This document shows, in pieces, positions 29,531-36,828 of a DNA stretch of 64,000 nucleotides. Position numbers and translations under genes: made by a program. Where the stretch lies: IMG/VR virus record IMGVR_UViG_3300045141_000107, positions 1-64,000 of that record, one strand, 5' to 3'. The stretch comes from a virus. Below the pieces are notes generated by a model. It made no database searches. It saw only the letters and a list, made by a program, of their open reading frames with translations, and was not told the origin of the DNA. Position 1 is the stretch's first letter, and every line of letters begins with the position of its first letter.

Positions 29531-30523
29531 CTACCCTCTGAACGGGTCGTAATCAGGCTCTACCATAGCCGACCAATGAACTCGCCTGGCAAGCATCCTA
29601 CGCATCGTCTGCTCGCTTAGCTCATTGGGATCTTTCCTGTTTGCCCGCCATTGTACCACAAACACCCGTGGCACAAGCTCGGCTAGGTCTTGGCACATCT
29701 TGAACTGAGCAATGTGTCCAGGAGCATCGTTGTCGCAAAACACCGTCACTTCATCGAAACGGTCCACTATAAGCGCTAGTTGCTCTCGGGTAAGTCCGGT
29801 TCCAAGTGCTGCGACAAAATTCTCAATTCCGTATTCGTATGCCCGGAGTGCATCTTTAGCACCTTCGACCACAACAACATTATCATATCGGGCAGCAACA
29901 TACGGCAATCCATACAGGACATGGCGGCGATCAAAGTCTTTAGAGTATAGATATCTTGGGCGTTGTGTTTGGTTGACAGCTCGTCTGATGATGCCAACCC
30001 ACTTGCCCTCTGCTCTAATCGGGATAACCGCTCGTTTAGATACACCATCATATCCAAGGCAAAAGCGCTTGACAGTCTCTCGACTGAACCTCCCGAACGG
30101 AATTCCATTATACCACCACCATGATTTGCCTTTCCGGTACCTTGTGATATCTAGGTCTACAAAGCTGTGTCGTGGCGGGTTCAGGATGGCATCCAATTGT
30201 GCCAGGTTGCGCTTACGCATACTTACCACATCGAGCAAGCTGCCGTACTCGCTGATAACGTCTATGGCGTCCTTGTAGGTGGTGCCCTGCGTAAGCATAA
30301 CCAGCCGTGGCAGGTTGCCTCTCTCCCCACACACCCAACAATGCCATAGTCCCGTGCGCGTGTTAATCTCCAGGTTAGGCGCTCCAGTTTCCCCATGGAA
30401 TACGCACAGGGTTACAAATTCTTGTTGTATTACCTCGCCTTCTATGCGCAGTCTTTCCAATACCTGAGGCACGTTTACCTCGAGGTCGTCAAGCTGCGGC
30501 TGTGATCTCTCCGTATATTGCAT
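29531..30523 (-). CDS. DnaG-type primase
   Basis: 330 residues. N-terminal CHC2-like zinc finger: C40-x2-H43 and C62-x2-C65 (LCVFHGETGAPN, WHCWVCGERGN). The middle has KRFCLGYDGVSKRAVIPI, typical of DnaG. The Toprim core shows VVVVEGAKDALRAYEYG with the catalytic Glu, GTGLTREQ and VTVFCDNDAPG with the Asp pair. It lacks the helicase-binding C-terminal domain, so it is half the bacterial length. It makes RNA primers with the DnaB-like helicase encoded just upstream. Confidence 0.9.
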   Translation of the reverse strand: MQYTERSQPQLDDLEVNVPQVLERLRIEGEVIQQEFVTLCVFHGETGAPNLEINTRTGLWHCWVCGERGNLPRLVMLTQGTTYKDAIDVISEYGSLLDVVSMRKRNLAQLDAILNPPRHSFVDLDITRYRKGKSWWWYNGIPFGRFSRETVKRFCLGYDGVSKRAVIPIRAEGKWVGIIRRAVNQTQRPRYLYSKDFDRRHVLYGLPYVAARYDNVVVVEGAKDALRAYEYGIENFVAALGTGLTREQLALIVDRFDEVTVFCDNDAPGHIAQFKMCQDLAELVPRVFVVQWRANRKDPNELSEQTMRRMLARRVHWSAMVEPDYDPFRG

Positions 30524-30704
30524 TACACTCAGGGCACCAACTGGTGGTGATAGTTACCGTTTGTATAGCTTCTCTGTTCTCTATCTGCTGTAGGTACATA
30601 AGATCTCCATGCTCTATAGCAGTCCATACAGCATTCTGGTCAACAAGATTGATGTCTTGAAGAAACACGCTATTGGGGTGGGTGCACTTACCGCTCGACG
30701 CCAT
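30489..30704 (-). CDS. Small protein with CxxC motifs
   Basis: 71 residues. GKCTHPN near the start and WCPECNAIYGE at the end suggest a zinc-bound Cys/His set. It lies between the RHH-type gene and primase, overlapping both. Unknown function. Confidence 0.55.
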   Translation of the reverse strand: MASSGKCTHPNSVFLQDINLVDQNAVWTAIEHGDLMYLQQIENREAIQTVTITTSWCPECNAIYGEITAAA

Positions 30705-30879
30705 TGATCATCACCTTTACGGAATCGTAGCCGTGTTTTTCCAGGTAATCAGCAAGGGCTTCGTCAAGGAGTCTGTATACGGGCATACCCTGACGTAGTG
30801 CCATTACGCGCAAGCGGCGCACCAACACTTCGTCAACACCCCTGACTGCCCACCTGTACGGGGGAGTCTCGTCAGTCAT
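30688..30879 (-). CDS. Ribbon-helix-helix-like protein
   Basis: 63 residues. WAVRGVDEVLVRRLRVMALRQGMPVYRLLDEALADYLEKHG has the strand-helix-turn-helix spacing of a ribbon-helix-helix DNA binder (similar to small CopG-type proteins). It overlaps the helicase gene end and could regulate this replication operon. Confidence 0.6.
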   Translation of the reverse strand: MTDETPPYRWAVRGVDEVLVRRLRVMALRQGMPVYRLLDEALADYLEKHGYDSVKVMINGVER

Positions 30880-32170
30880 CCGACTCCTCGTCGCTGGTTA
30901 CACGTGCACGACGGCGTGCTGTGCTAATCTCACTAATGAAACCATTGTCGATGTCTAGCTCGAACTTGATGGTGTCACCAGTGCGCCCACGCCTGTTCTT
31001 CTTCACAACCATCTTGAGGTCGCCAGCGCGGTAACGCAACGAAAGCACCTGGTCGCTGTCTGCACCCAACGCATCCGTCAGCGAGATATGGTCCAGCTCT
31101 GGCGCGTCCTGCGCATCGACACCCTTGCGGTTGGCCTGTGCGTTCAACACAAACGGGATGTCAAACTTCATGGCAATGTTGTGTTTCGCCATGCGGCTGG
31201 TCTGCACTGCCTGGATCCAGTTCTCGCCACCACGGGTTACGTCGTTACCCACACCCAGACCAAAGTAGTCGAAGAACGCAATGTTAGGCTCGTGCTGCTC
31301 GCACTTGGCAACCATCGTTGCCATGCTAAAGCCACCTTGCGCATTGGGTGTGATGAATCCAGACTTGAGGTGTTTCTTGGCACGAATCAGGAAACGCCTG
31401 TACTTGGGTAGGTCTACCGTACCCATCATCATGCCCATGTTGCTGAAGCGGTCCTTGAACTCATTCTGCATGGTGGACGCCAGCATGTTGTTCAGCAACG
31501 TCTGCACACGCATACCGATCTGTGCGGGGGACATCTCCAGGCTGGCGTATAGGACTTTGGCACCCTCAACCGCAGCCCGCGTGGCAAAATACAAAGACAT
31601 CCACGTCTTGAACTCACCCTGGCGTGCTACGATGGTGATGAGGTCTGGCCCCTGCATGCCGCCTGTGATTTTGTCCAGGGTTGGTATCCCAAACGGGTAC
31701 CCAATGGACTCACCAGCAGCCACTTGATCGTGTGCATGTTTCACGTGGTTGTACGTGTGCTGCCAGTTGTTGAAGATATCCACATCCTCGCCCTTGGCGT
31801 ATGTCTGAAGGATTAGGCGGATATCGCTTTCTAGCTCTGTAGCCAGTTGCGTTGGCTCGACACGTCCAAGCCTGCGCATTGCACGCTCGAACATCTTGCC
31901 CATGTCGTACTCTGCCTTGTTGCGCTGCACCTGTGCAACGAGCAACTGCATTTCCTCTGGGTCTGTTACGACTACCCGGAAGTTGGGAAATCGTGCCTTG
32001 AACGTCTCCTTGCCCGCGGACCTGTGCTCCTGCAACCAGATCCACTCGGCCTTGCGGCGCATAAACAGGCCATCGGTTGCGCCTAACCTAGACGCGGCAC
32101 CTACGCCTTTACCCGGACCACGCGGGTGCCGCACAATCGCACTAATAAGGATGTCTTCGCTTGTCGCCAC
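30872..32170 (-). CDS. DnaB-like replicative helicase
   Basis: 432 residues. A short N-terminal domain is followed by the RecA-fold helicase core: YPFGIPTLDKITGG, Walker A ARQGEFKT (Lys188) with Phe in place of the usual Gly, VLYASLEMSP, IAFFDYFGLGVG (Walker B), VLNAQANRKG and a C-terminal DQVLSLRYRAGDLKMVVKKNRRGRTG, typical of DnaB motif 4. GTG start with GGAGAG upstream. It unwinds DNA ahead of the polymerase. Confidence 0.9.
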   Translation of the reverse strand: MATSEDILISAIVRHPRGPGKGVGAASRLGATDGLFMRRKAEWIWLQEHRSAGKETFKARFPNFRVVVTDPEEMQLLVAQVQRNKAEYDMGKMFERAMRRLGRVEPTQLATELESDIRLILQTYAKGEDVDIFNNWQHTYNHVKHAHDQVAAGESIGYPFGIPTLDKITGGMQGPDLITIVARQGEFKTWMSLYFATRAAVEGAKVLYASLEMSPAQIGMRVQTLLNNMLASTMQNEFKDRFSNMGMMMGTVDLPKYRRFLIRAKKHLKSGFITPNAQGGFSMATMVAKCEQHEPNIAFFDYFGLGVGNDVTRGGENWIQAVQTSRMAKHNIAMKFDIPFVLNAQANRKGVDAQDAPELDHISLTDALGADSDQVLSLRYRAGDLKMVVKKNRRGRTGDTIKFELDIDNGFISEISTARRRARVTSDEESDD

Positions 32171-32205
32171 TCTTTACTCTCCAGCAGCTTTTTGCTGCAC
32201 CCCAC

Positions 32206-32234
32206 AGTATACCATCTGCGTACCTGAGATGCAA
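32206..32234 (-). promoter_or_regulatory. Promoter for helicase-primase genes
   Basis: Minus strand: -35 TTGCAT, 17-base spacer, -10 TATACT followed by GTGGGG. It lies wholly in the 65-base gap between the winged-helix gene and the helicase. A small hairpin (GCAGC-AAAAA-GCTGC) follows before the ribosome binding site. Confidence 0.75.
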
Positions 32235-32235
32235 G

Positions 32236-33135
32236 CTAGTCGTAGATACCAAAAGCTCGTCTGGTGAGCCTGTTGTTGTATTCAACTGAGGCAGCAATAC
32301 TCTCAGCCTTTACTTTCTCCCAGATCCAGGGGAAGACACACTCATCATCATACTCCCCCAATTCGTCTTCGGTGTATCTCTGAGCTATTACCTCGCGAAA
32401 GTAATAGTCATTGGTGAAACTACGTAGTCCATTGGGTTTACGCTTAGCACCCAGAAAAGCAGTCTGGATGAACACCTTCAGTTTCCAAGGTTCTCCCAGC
32501 CTGTGCAACAAGATACGTGCAGCCCCGACTTCCATAGGCCAGTTTAGCTGCGGTATTTCCCCAAACCTTACCCTGAAGACATAGGAGAAGTAGCAGACGA
32601 AATCAGGCCCAGTCCACTGGTCCACGTTGTTGCAGTGTGTTCTAAATCTCTTGAAAGGAGAACTATGCGTCTTCACCGTTTTCAAGAGACTGGGTACGTT
32701 ATCGAATACCGTACCATTACGTATATGCGCATCCCGCTGCGCATTTTCCTTTTCCTTGCCTATAATATACCTAAAGGGTACTACTTCTTTTTGGAAAACC
32801 GTTTTGGAGGCATCCATAGACCCTTTTTGGTTGCCGCTAGGAACGTGGCGAACGACCTTCTTAGGGGTACTGCCAGTAGAAACAGACTGGTTGCCCCTAG
32901 ATCTAGTTTGGTTGCCCCTAATTGACGCGACTTGATATTTCGTTGGTCTGTGGCCGGTACCCACTTGAAGGACTTCCAGACTGCCGTCGTCTATAAGAGC
33001 CTTCAGTATCTTCTTGGTATACTGGCGCGACCAGCCGAATATCAAACCTATCTCAGTGCTGCCAACCCTGACGATACCTTGTACGTTACAATGGTCTTCG
33101 CACCATACCAACACGAGGCGTTGGTTCTTAGTCAC
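32236..33135 (-). CDS. Winged-helix replication protein (possible initiator or loader)
   Basis: 299 residues. Residues 20-70 form a winged helix: TEIGLIFGWSRQYTKKILKALIDDGSLEVLQ. A low-complexity linker with SRGNQSVSTGS, RHVPSGNQKGS follows. The C-terminal half is helical with aromatic residues (WTGPDFVCYFSYVFRVRFG). Similar proteins upstream of phage helicases act as origin binders or helicase loaders; this is inferred from position. GTG start at 33135. Confidence 0.6.
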   Translation of the reverse strand: MTKNQRLVLVWCEDHCNVQGIVRVGSTEIGLIFGWSRQYTKKILKALIDDGSLEVLQVGTGHRPTKYQVASIRGNQTRSRGNQSVSTGSTPKKVVRHVPSGNQKGSMDASKTVFQKEVVPFRYIIGKEKENAQRDAHIRNGTVFDNVPSLLKTVKTHSSPFKRFRTHCNNVDQWTGPDFVCYFSYVFRVRFGEIPQLNWPMEVGAARILLHRLGEPWKLKVFIQTAFLGAKRKPNGLRSFTNDYYFREVIAQRYTEDELGEYDDECVFPWIWEKVKAESIAASVEYNNRLTRRAFGIYD

Positions 33136-33169
33136 AGAAGACTGTCCGGTTTACCCTCTTTTTTGCCAT
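33128..33169 (-). CDS. Possible 13-aa leader peptide
   Basis: ATG 33169, seven bases after a TACAAT box, opens MAKKRVNRTVFCD and stops at 33128, overlapping the GTG of the next gene. This could be a leaderless upstream ORF whose translation feeds the downstream gene. Very short; tentative. Confidence 0.3.
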   Translation of the reverse strand: MAKKRVNRTVFCD

Positions 33170-33176
33170 GCCACAA

Positions 33177-33207
33177 ATTGTAGCAGCTACGACGTTCCTA
33201 GGGGCAT
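33177..33207 (-). promoter_or_regulatory. Putative minus-strand promoter in divergent gap
   Basis: -10 TACAAT with a TGC just before it, spacer of 19 bases with GGAACGTCG, and a weak -35 ATGCCC. It sits back to back with the plus-strand promoter at 33243..33271 in the 115-base divergent gap. Confidence 0.4.
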
Positions 33208-33242
33208 CTCCAAAAAGTAGATTTGAACTCAGAACTTATAGA

Positions 33243-33271
33243 TTGCTTGTAGACTAAAGATTTGGTATAGT
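33243..33271 (+). promoter_or_regulatory. Plus-strand promoter
   Basis: -35 TTGCTT, 17-base spacer, -10 TATAGT, then AAAGGCACAGCA before ATG 33284. The -35 type matches the minus-strand promoters, so the same polymerase reads both sides. Confidence 0.75.
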
Positions 33272-33283
33272 AAAGGCACAGCA

Positions 33284-34789
33284 ATGGCAAGAGCATCTAG
33301 GCAAAAGATTACTGCCACGGTCGGAGGTAAACTGGTCTTACCAAGACAGCAAGTACCACGCGATCTATTTGAGGCACTCCTTACGCACCTTACTTGGGAT
33401 AATCCTGAGTACACGGACCGTGTGTTCAGACAATTGAGTACGCGGATATACGACAAGAAAACGCGCACGTGGCGAGAGATACCAAAACACATCTACGGTA
33501 TCGCAATAAATGACGAGAACCAGACATACGAACTGGCAAGAGAGTTCGTACCAGAGTTCGAGAGACTGTGTGGGGAACGCGAGATAGAGATAGAATGGGA
33601 CGATAGACGGGTTATACATGAAGCCCATCCTTTGCCCCACAGCATAGAATTATGGGCACCACAGATACCCGCTGTCGAGGACCTAATGCATGATGATTAC
33701 GGACATCAAGGTGTGCTTGAGGCACCATGCGGGTCTGGGAAAACAGTTATGTTGCTGTATCTCGTGGCAGAACTGGGACAGCCAACTATCATACTCGCTC
33801 ATACAGATGATCTTCTCAAACAATGGCAAGATTACTGCCGCCGTCTTCTGGATTACGACCCAGGACTTATCCAAGGAGACACCTGCGACATAAAGCAAAT
33901 CACGCTGGCTAGCGTAATGACGCTTGCACGTAGGCATCTGGACGACGAGTTCCTGAGCCAGTGGGGTATGATTATACTGGACGAGGCGCACCATTGTCCG
34001 GCAGCTTGCTTTCAAGAAGTAATGACACAGTTTCCCGCATACTACCGCTTTGGAGCTACTGCTACACCCAGACGGGAAGACAACTTGCAGGGACTCCTCT
34101 ACGCCATCTGTGGGCCAGTTATTGCTAAGGTACAACGTAGGGCACTAAAGCAAGCCGGACTTATTGTAGACCCCGTCGTGATGGTACAGGAAACTGGTTT
34201 CACCTACCCGTACACAAACATGCATCAGTGGCACCCAATGGTGCGTTCTTTGATACATGATAGGCGACGTAATGCCCAGATCATCGAAAACATCATCCGA
34301 GACTTCGACAGCGGAGACCACGTCCAGCTTGTCCTATCTCAGCAAATCGACCACCTCGATCTCCTGGCAAAATCTTTACAAGAACGTCGACCTGACATTA
34401 CCCAAGAGCTCCTTATCGCCGGAGGAACTAAGAAAGATAAGTACGGACATATCACACGTACTATCGGTCGTACGAAGAAGGAAAGGGCGGCAGCTATCAA
34501 GTCTGCTAGAAAAGGCGATCTGCGCGTACTTTTTGGAACTCAACTGGCAGACGAGGGACTCGATATCCCACGCCTCGACAGGCTTCACCTTGTCTTTCCC
34601 ACAAGGGCACAAGGCAAGATTGCGCAGCAAGTTGGACGCATTCAACGTGTCCATCCCCGAAAGAGAGATGTTATCGTCCGTGATTACGTGGACGAACCGC
34701 GCGTCCTCAAAAACCAGTGGTTCGAGAGGCGAAAAGCTTACGTAGAAATGGAGTTAGAGATAGTCCGTGCGAATCAAAGGACGAGCTGA
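33284..34789 (+). CDS. SF2 DEAH-box helicase
   Basis: 501 residues. Walker A APCGSGKTVML near residue 147, motif Ia IILAHTDDLLKQW, DEAH box IILDEAHHCP, motif III FGATATP, motif V FGTQLADEGLDIPRLD and motif VI QQVGRIQRVHP. This is the Rad25/UvsW-type group of SF2 helicases common in phages. It probably remodels forks or recombination intermediates. First gene of the plus-strand block, with its own promoter. Confidence 0.9.
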   Translation: MARASRQKITATVGGKLVLPRQQVPRDLFEALLTHLTWDNPEYTDRVFRQLSTRIYDKKTRTWREIPKHIYGIAINDENQTYELAREFVPEFERLCGEREIEIEWDDRRVIHEAHPLPHSIELWAPQIPAVEDLMHDDYGHQGVLEAPCGSGKTVMLLYLVAELGQPTIILAHTDDLLKQWQDYCRRLLDYDPGLIQGDTCDIKQITLASVMTLARRHLDDEFLSQWGMIILDEAHHCPAACFQEVMTQFPAYYRFGATATPRREDNLQGLLYAICGPVIAKVQRRALKQAGLIVDPVVMVQETGFTYPYTNMHQWHPMVRSLIHDRRRNAQIIENIIRDFDSGDHVQLVLSQQIDHLDLLAKSLQERRPDITQELLIAGGTKKDKYGHITRTIGRTKKERAAAIKSARKGDLRVLFGTQLADEGLDIPRLDRLHLVFPTRAQGKIAQQVGRIQRVHPRKRDVIVRDYVDEPRVLKNQWFERRKAYVEMELEIVRANQRTS

Positions 34790-35198
34790 ATTACTTACCT
34801 GGCTACGGCGTAGGGCAACGCTTGATGAGAAGCGTAAGACGCTTACCCGTAGCATAGACAACATCAACGGTTGGGTACTGGCATACTATGAGCGCCACAA
34901 CCTTACCGATGTTGTAGACCCAGAAACCAAGACCAAGTGGCAGAAGCGCCAGGGTACCACACAGATCTGGAACAATGAAGAACTGAAAAAGCTGCTCAAG
35001 CGCCGCCAGGTGCCAGAGGAGCTAGTATTCAGCATTGTCCCAACGGAAGTGCGCAATGATGAGGCTATCTTCCAGCTTATGCGTGATGGCATCCTCAGTA
35101 TTGCAGACATCGAAACAGTCAGCATGTTGCAGAGCCACAAACCCTACATTATTGGATTGAACAAGAATGCCAAGAAACACAGCGATACAGAAGATTAG
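34767..35198 (+). CDS. Hypothetical 143-aa protein
   Basis: Starts 23 bases before the end of the SF2 helicase gene. N-terminal helix pair (LLTWLRRRATLDEKRKTL, INGWVLAYYERHNL), then EELKKLLKRRQVPEELVFS and LMRDGILSIADIETVSM. No family recognised; likely works with the helicase. Confidence 0.65.
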   Translation: MRIKGRAELLTWLRRRATLDEKRKTLTRSIDNINGWVLAYYERHNLTDVVDPETKTKWQKRQGTTQIWNNEELKKLLKRRQVPEELVFSIVPTEVRNDEAIFQLMRDGILSIADIETVSMLQSHKPYIIGLNKNAKKHSDTED

Positions 35199-35397
35199 TC
35201 CACCCCTGGACGAAGGCGATAAGGTGGGCGTAAGTTTTGGTGTTACCCTCAATATGGGTGAATACCAGAGTCTGCGCGTAGAGGCGTGGGCAGAAACAAC
35301 TATACGGGAGGGCGAGACCTCCGCCTCTGCATACAGACGTATATTCGATCTAGTAGAAAAGCAAGCCAACACCAAAGCCGCTGAGTACAAGCGCTAA
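35167..35397 (+). CDS. Hypothetical 76-aa protein
   Basis: Overlaps the previous gene by 32 bases. VGVSFGVTLNMGEYQSLRVEAWAE is a beta segment, then a helix SAYRRIFDLVEKQ. This compact beta-beta-helix pattern is seen in small phage proteins of unknown role. Confidence 0.6.
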   Translation: MPRNTAIQKISPPLDEGDKVGVSFGVTLNMGEYQSLRVEAWAETTIREGETSASAYRRIFDLVEKQANTKAAEYKR

Positions 35398-35403
35398 ATG
35401 GGC

Positions 35404-35432
35404 TTGCAAACCCAGAACCTCTGTGTTATAGT
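35404..35432 (+). promoter_or_regulatory. Plus-strand promoter
   Basis: -35 TTGCAA, 17-base spacer, -10 TATAGT, starting seven bases after the stop of 35167..35397. Transcript would start about 62 bases before ATG 35502. Confidence 0.75.
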
Positions 35433-35501
35433 GACGTTGTGCAGCAGCCAATCAGGGAAATTGGACTCCCAAATCTTATTTGGCTACTAAGGAGAATCGA
35501 G

Positions 35502-35951
35502 ATGGCAAAGGCAAGTACCCCCGCAAAGGCGAGTCGCAGGGTTGCAGTGGAAGAGGATGAGGAAGACGAGGAGGAAGTGGTAGTAGTCTCCAGCAAGAAG
35601 AAGGCTGCTGCTCCCGCCAAGTCAACCACCAATGGCCGCGCGAACGGCGCTACCAAGACCAAGGCGACCGTCACCAAGAAGACCGTCAAGGAAGTCGACG
35701 ACGAAGCTTCCTACACGCCTAACCCCAACAGCATGCGTGACTTCATCATGCGTGCCATGAAGCGTGGCGGCAGCTCTGCGCAGATCAAAAAGCGTGCCGC
35801 CAGTTACGCTGAGAAGAAGGGCGTGGACACACTCTCAGACCCCAAGGCGTACAAGAACTTCGACGTGGCTTTCTTCGCCAAGTTTCTCAACACCAAGGGC
35901 TTCCCTGTGGAGATCGACGAGGAAGCAGACAGCTACACACTCAAGGCGTAA
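35502..35951 (+). CDS. Acidic/basic-rich protein with small C-terminal domain
   Basis: 149 residues, ATG 35502 after AAGGAG. The N-terminal 75 residues mix an E/D block with AKSTTNGRANGATKTK-type basic sequence. The C-terminal domain (SMRDFIMRAMKRGGSSAQIKKRAASYAEKKG) is helical and basic. Resembles in style the C-terminal part of 5244..6254 and could bind DNA. Function unknown. Confidence 0.65.
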   Translation: MAKASTPAKASRRVAVEEDEEDEEEVVVVSSKKKAAAPAKSTTNGRANGATKTKATVTKKTVKEVDDEASYTPNPNSMRDFIMRAMKRGGSSAQIKKRAASYAEKKGVDTLSDPKAYKNFDVAFFAKFLNTKGFPVEIDEEADSYTLKA

Positions 35952-36003
35952 CCCGCCCTTTGTGTGCTACAATACAAAAATCTTACAGGGAAGGAGGGTA
36001 CCC

Positions 36004-36105
36004 ATGTTCGAAGATCCAAATCCGCATCCGGAACCACATCCGGAGCCGCACCCGGAACCCGAGCCAGAGCCGGCACCACAGCCAGCTCCGCCGCCGACCA
36101 GGTAA
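36004..36105 (+). CDS. Small Pro-Glu-His repeat protein (33 aa)
   Basis: ATG 36004 with one of the strongest ribosome binding sites in the window (GGGAAGGAGGG). After MFED the sequence is a P-x-P-E/H-P repeat (PHPEPHPEPHPEPEPEPAPQ), extended and acidic. A TACAAT box at 35971..35976 precedes it and a terminator follows, so it seems to be a unit of its own. Role unknown. Confidence 0.55.
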   Translation: MFEDPNPHPEPHPEPHPEPEPEPAPQPAPPPTR

Positions 36106-36125
36106 TCCGGAGCAGAGTGCATTAG

Positions 36126-36158
36126 AATCCCCCTGTGTTGGGCTTCCGCAGGGGGATT
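36126..36158 (+). terminator. Terminator after the Pro-rich small gene
   Basis: A 10-bp stem (AATCCCCCTG pairing with CAGGGGGATT) and a 13-base loop, followed by TCT. The 3' arm ends just before the next gene's possible early start at 36162 and could hide its GGGGGA ribosome site, so it may also act on translation. Confidence 0.7.
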
Positions 36159-36176
36159 TCTATGTCTGGAGAATAC

Positions 36177-36428
36177 ATGCCAAATAGACTCACACTAGCA
36201 CAACAATGGACGTCATTCGAATTGATGACTGGTGTTGTCAAGACCAGTGGTATCCAACGCCATGAAATGCGCCGTGCGTTCTATGCAGGCGCAGCAGCAC
36301 TGATGGATGCAATGATGATCGGCCTTAGTGCAGATGCCGAACCAACTGAAGCAGACATGCAGTACATGGACTCTATCGCCGACGAACTACGACAGTTTGC
36401 TGAGAATGTATCAATAGGGCGGGCATAG
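36177..36428 (+). CDS. Hypothetical 83-aa helical protein
   Basis: ATG 36177 with GGAG five bases upstream (ATG 36162 is possible). RLTLAQQWTSFELMTGVVKTSGIQRHEMRRAFYAGAAALMDAM is typical of small phage proteins of unknown function; an acidic helical tail follows. Last plus-strand gene before the convergent terminator. Confidence 0.65.
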   Translation: MPNRLTLAQQWTSFELMTGVVKTSGIQRHEMRRAFYAGAAALMDAMMIGLSADAEPTEADMQYMDSIADELRQFAENVSIGRA

Positions 36429-36429
36429 A

Positions 36430-36489
36430 AAGACCCCCTACTTTCTCCTGCTAGCGGCGGGCAAGCGCCGCAGGAGTTTCAGGGGTCTT
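36430..36489. terminator. Large bidirectional terminator between convergent genes
   Basis: Nested inverted repeats: AAGACCCC pairs with GGGGTCTT, CTCCTGC with GCAGGAG, and GGCG with CGCC in the centre. It sits between the converging stops at 36428 (plus) and 36527 (minus), with A-rich and T-rich sides, so it can end transcription from both directions. Confidence 0.85.
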
Positions 36490-36526
36490 CCACTCACCCG
36501 CCGTGGCATACGGGTGATCCGGCGAA

Positions 36527-36823
36527 CTAGAAGCTTGCTTCTTCCTCTTCGTCGTCCTTTACGTTGGGCGCAGGAAACATCTTCTCAAGACGTGCCTGCT
36601 CGGCTGGTTCAAGCAGGTGAACGGAGAAGCTGCGCCAGTATTCGTTCTCTCTTCTTAGCATCTTCTCGTTGTGGTCCATTATCTCTTTGAGATCTAATAT
36701 CTGTTTGTCCTTGGATTCTATCAGCGCTTTGGACAGATACGATATCGCTCCAGTCAACACGCCCATAATGCCGCCAATAGCTGCAAGTGTTGTGAGATTT
36801 AGAACGAATTGTTCGTCCGCCAC
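36527..36823 (-). CDS. Membrane-anchored protein, lysis-region
   Basis: 98 residues. One or two N-terminal membrane segments (LNLTTLAAIGGIMGVLTGAISYL), then a charged helix with KDKQILDLKEIMDHNEKMLRRENEYWRSF and an acidic end DDEEEE. The topology suits a holin-like or spanin-like accessory protein. Last gene of the late minus-strand block, next to the terminator. Confidence 0.6.
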   Translation of the reverse strand: MADEQFVLNLTTLAAIGGIMGVLTGAISYLSKALIESKDKQILDLKEIMDHNEKMLRRENEYWRSFSVHLLEPAEQARLEKMFPAPNVKDDEEEEASF

Positions 36824-36828
36824 AGTTT

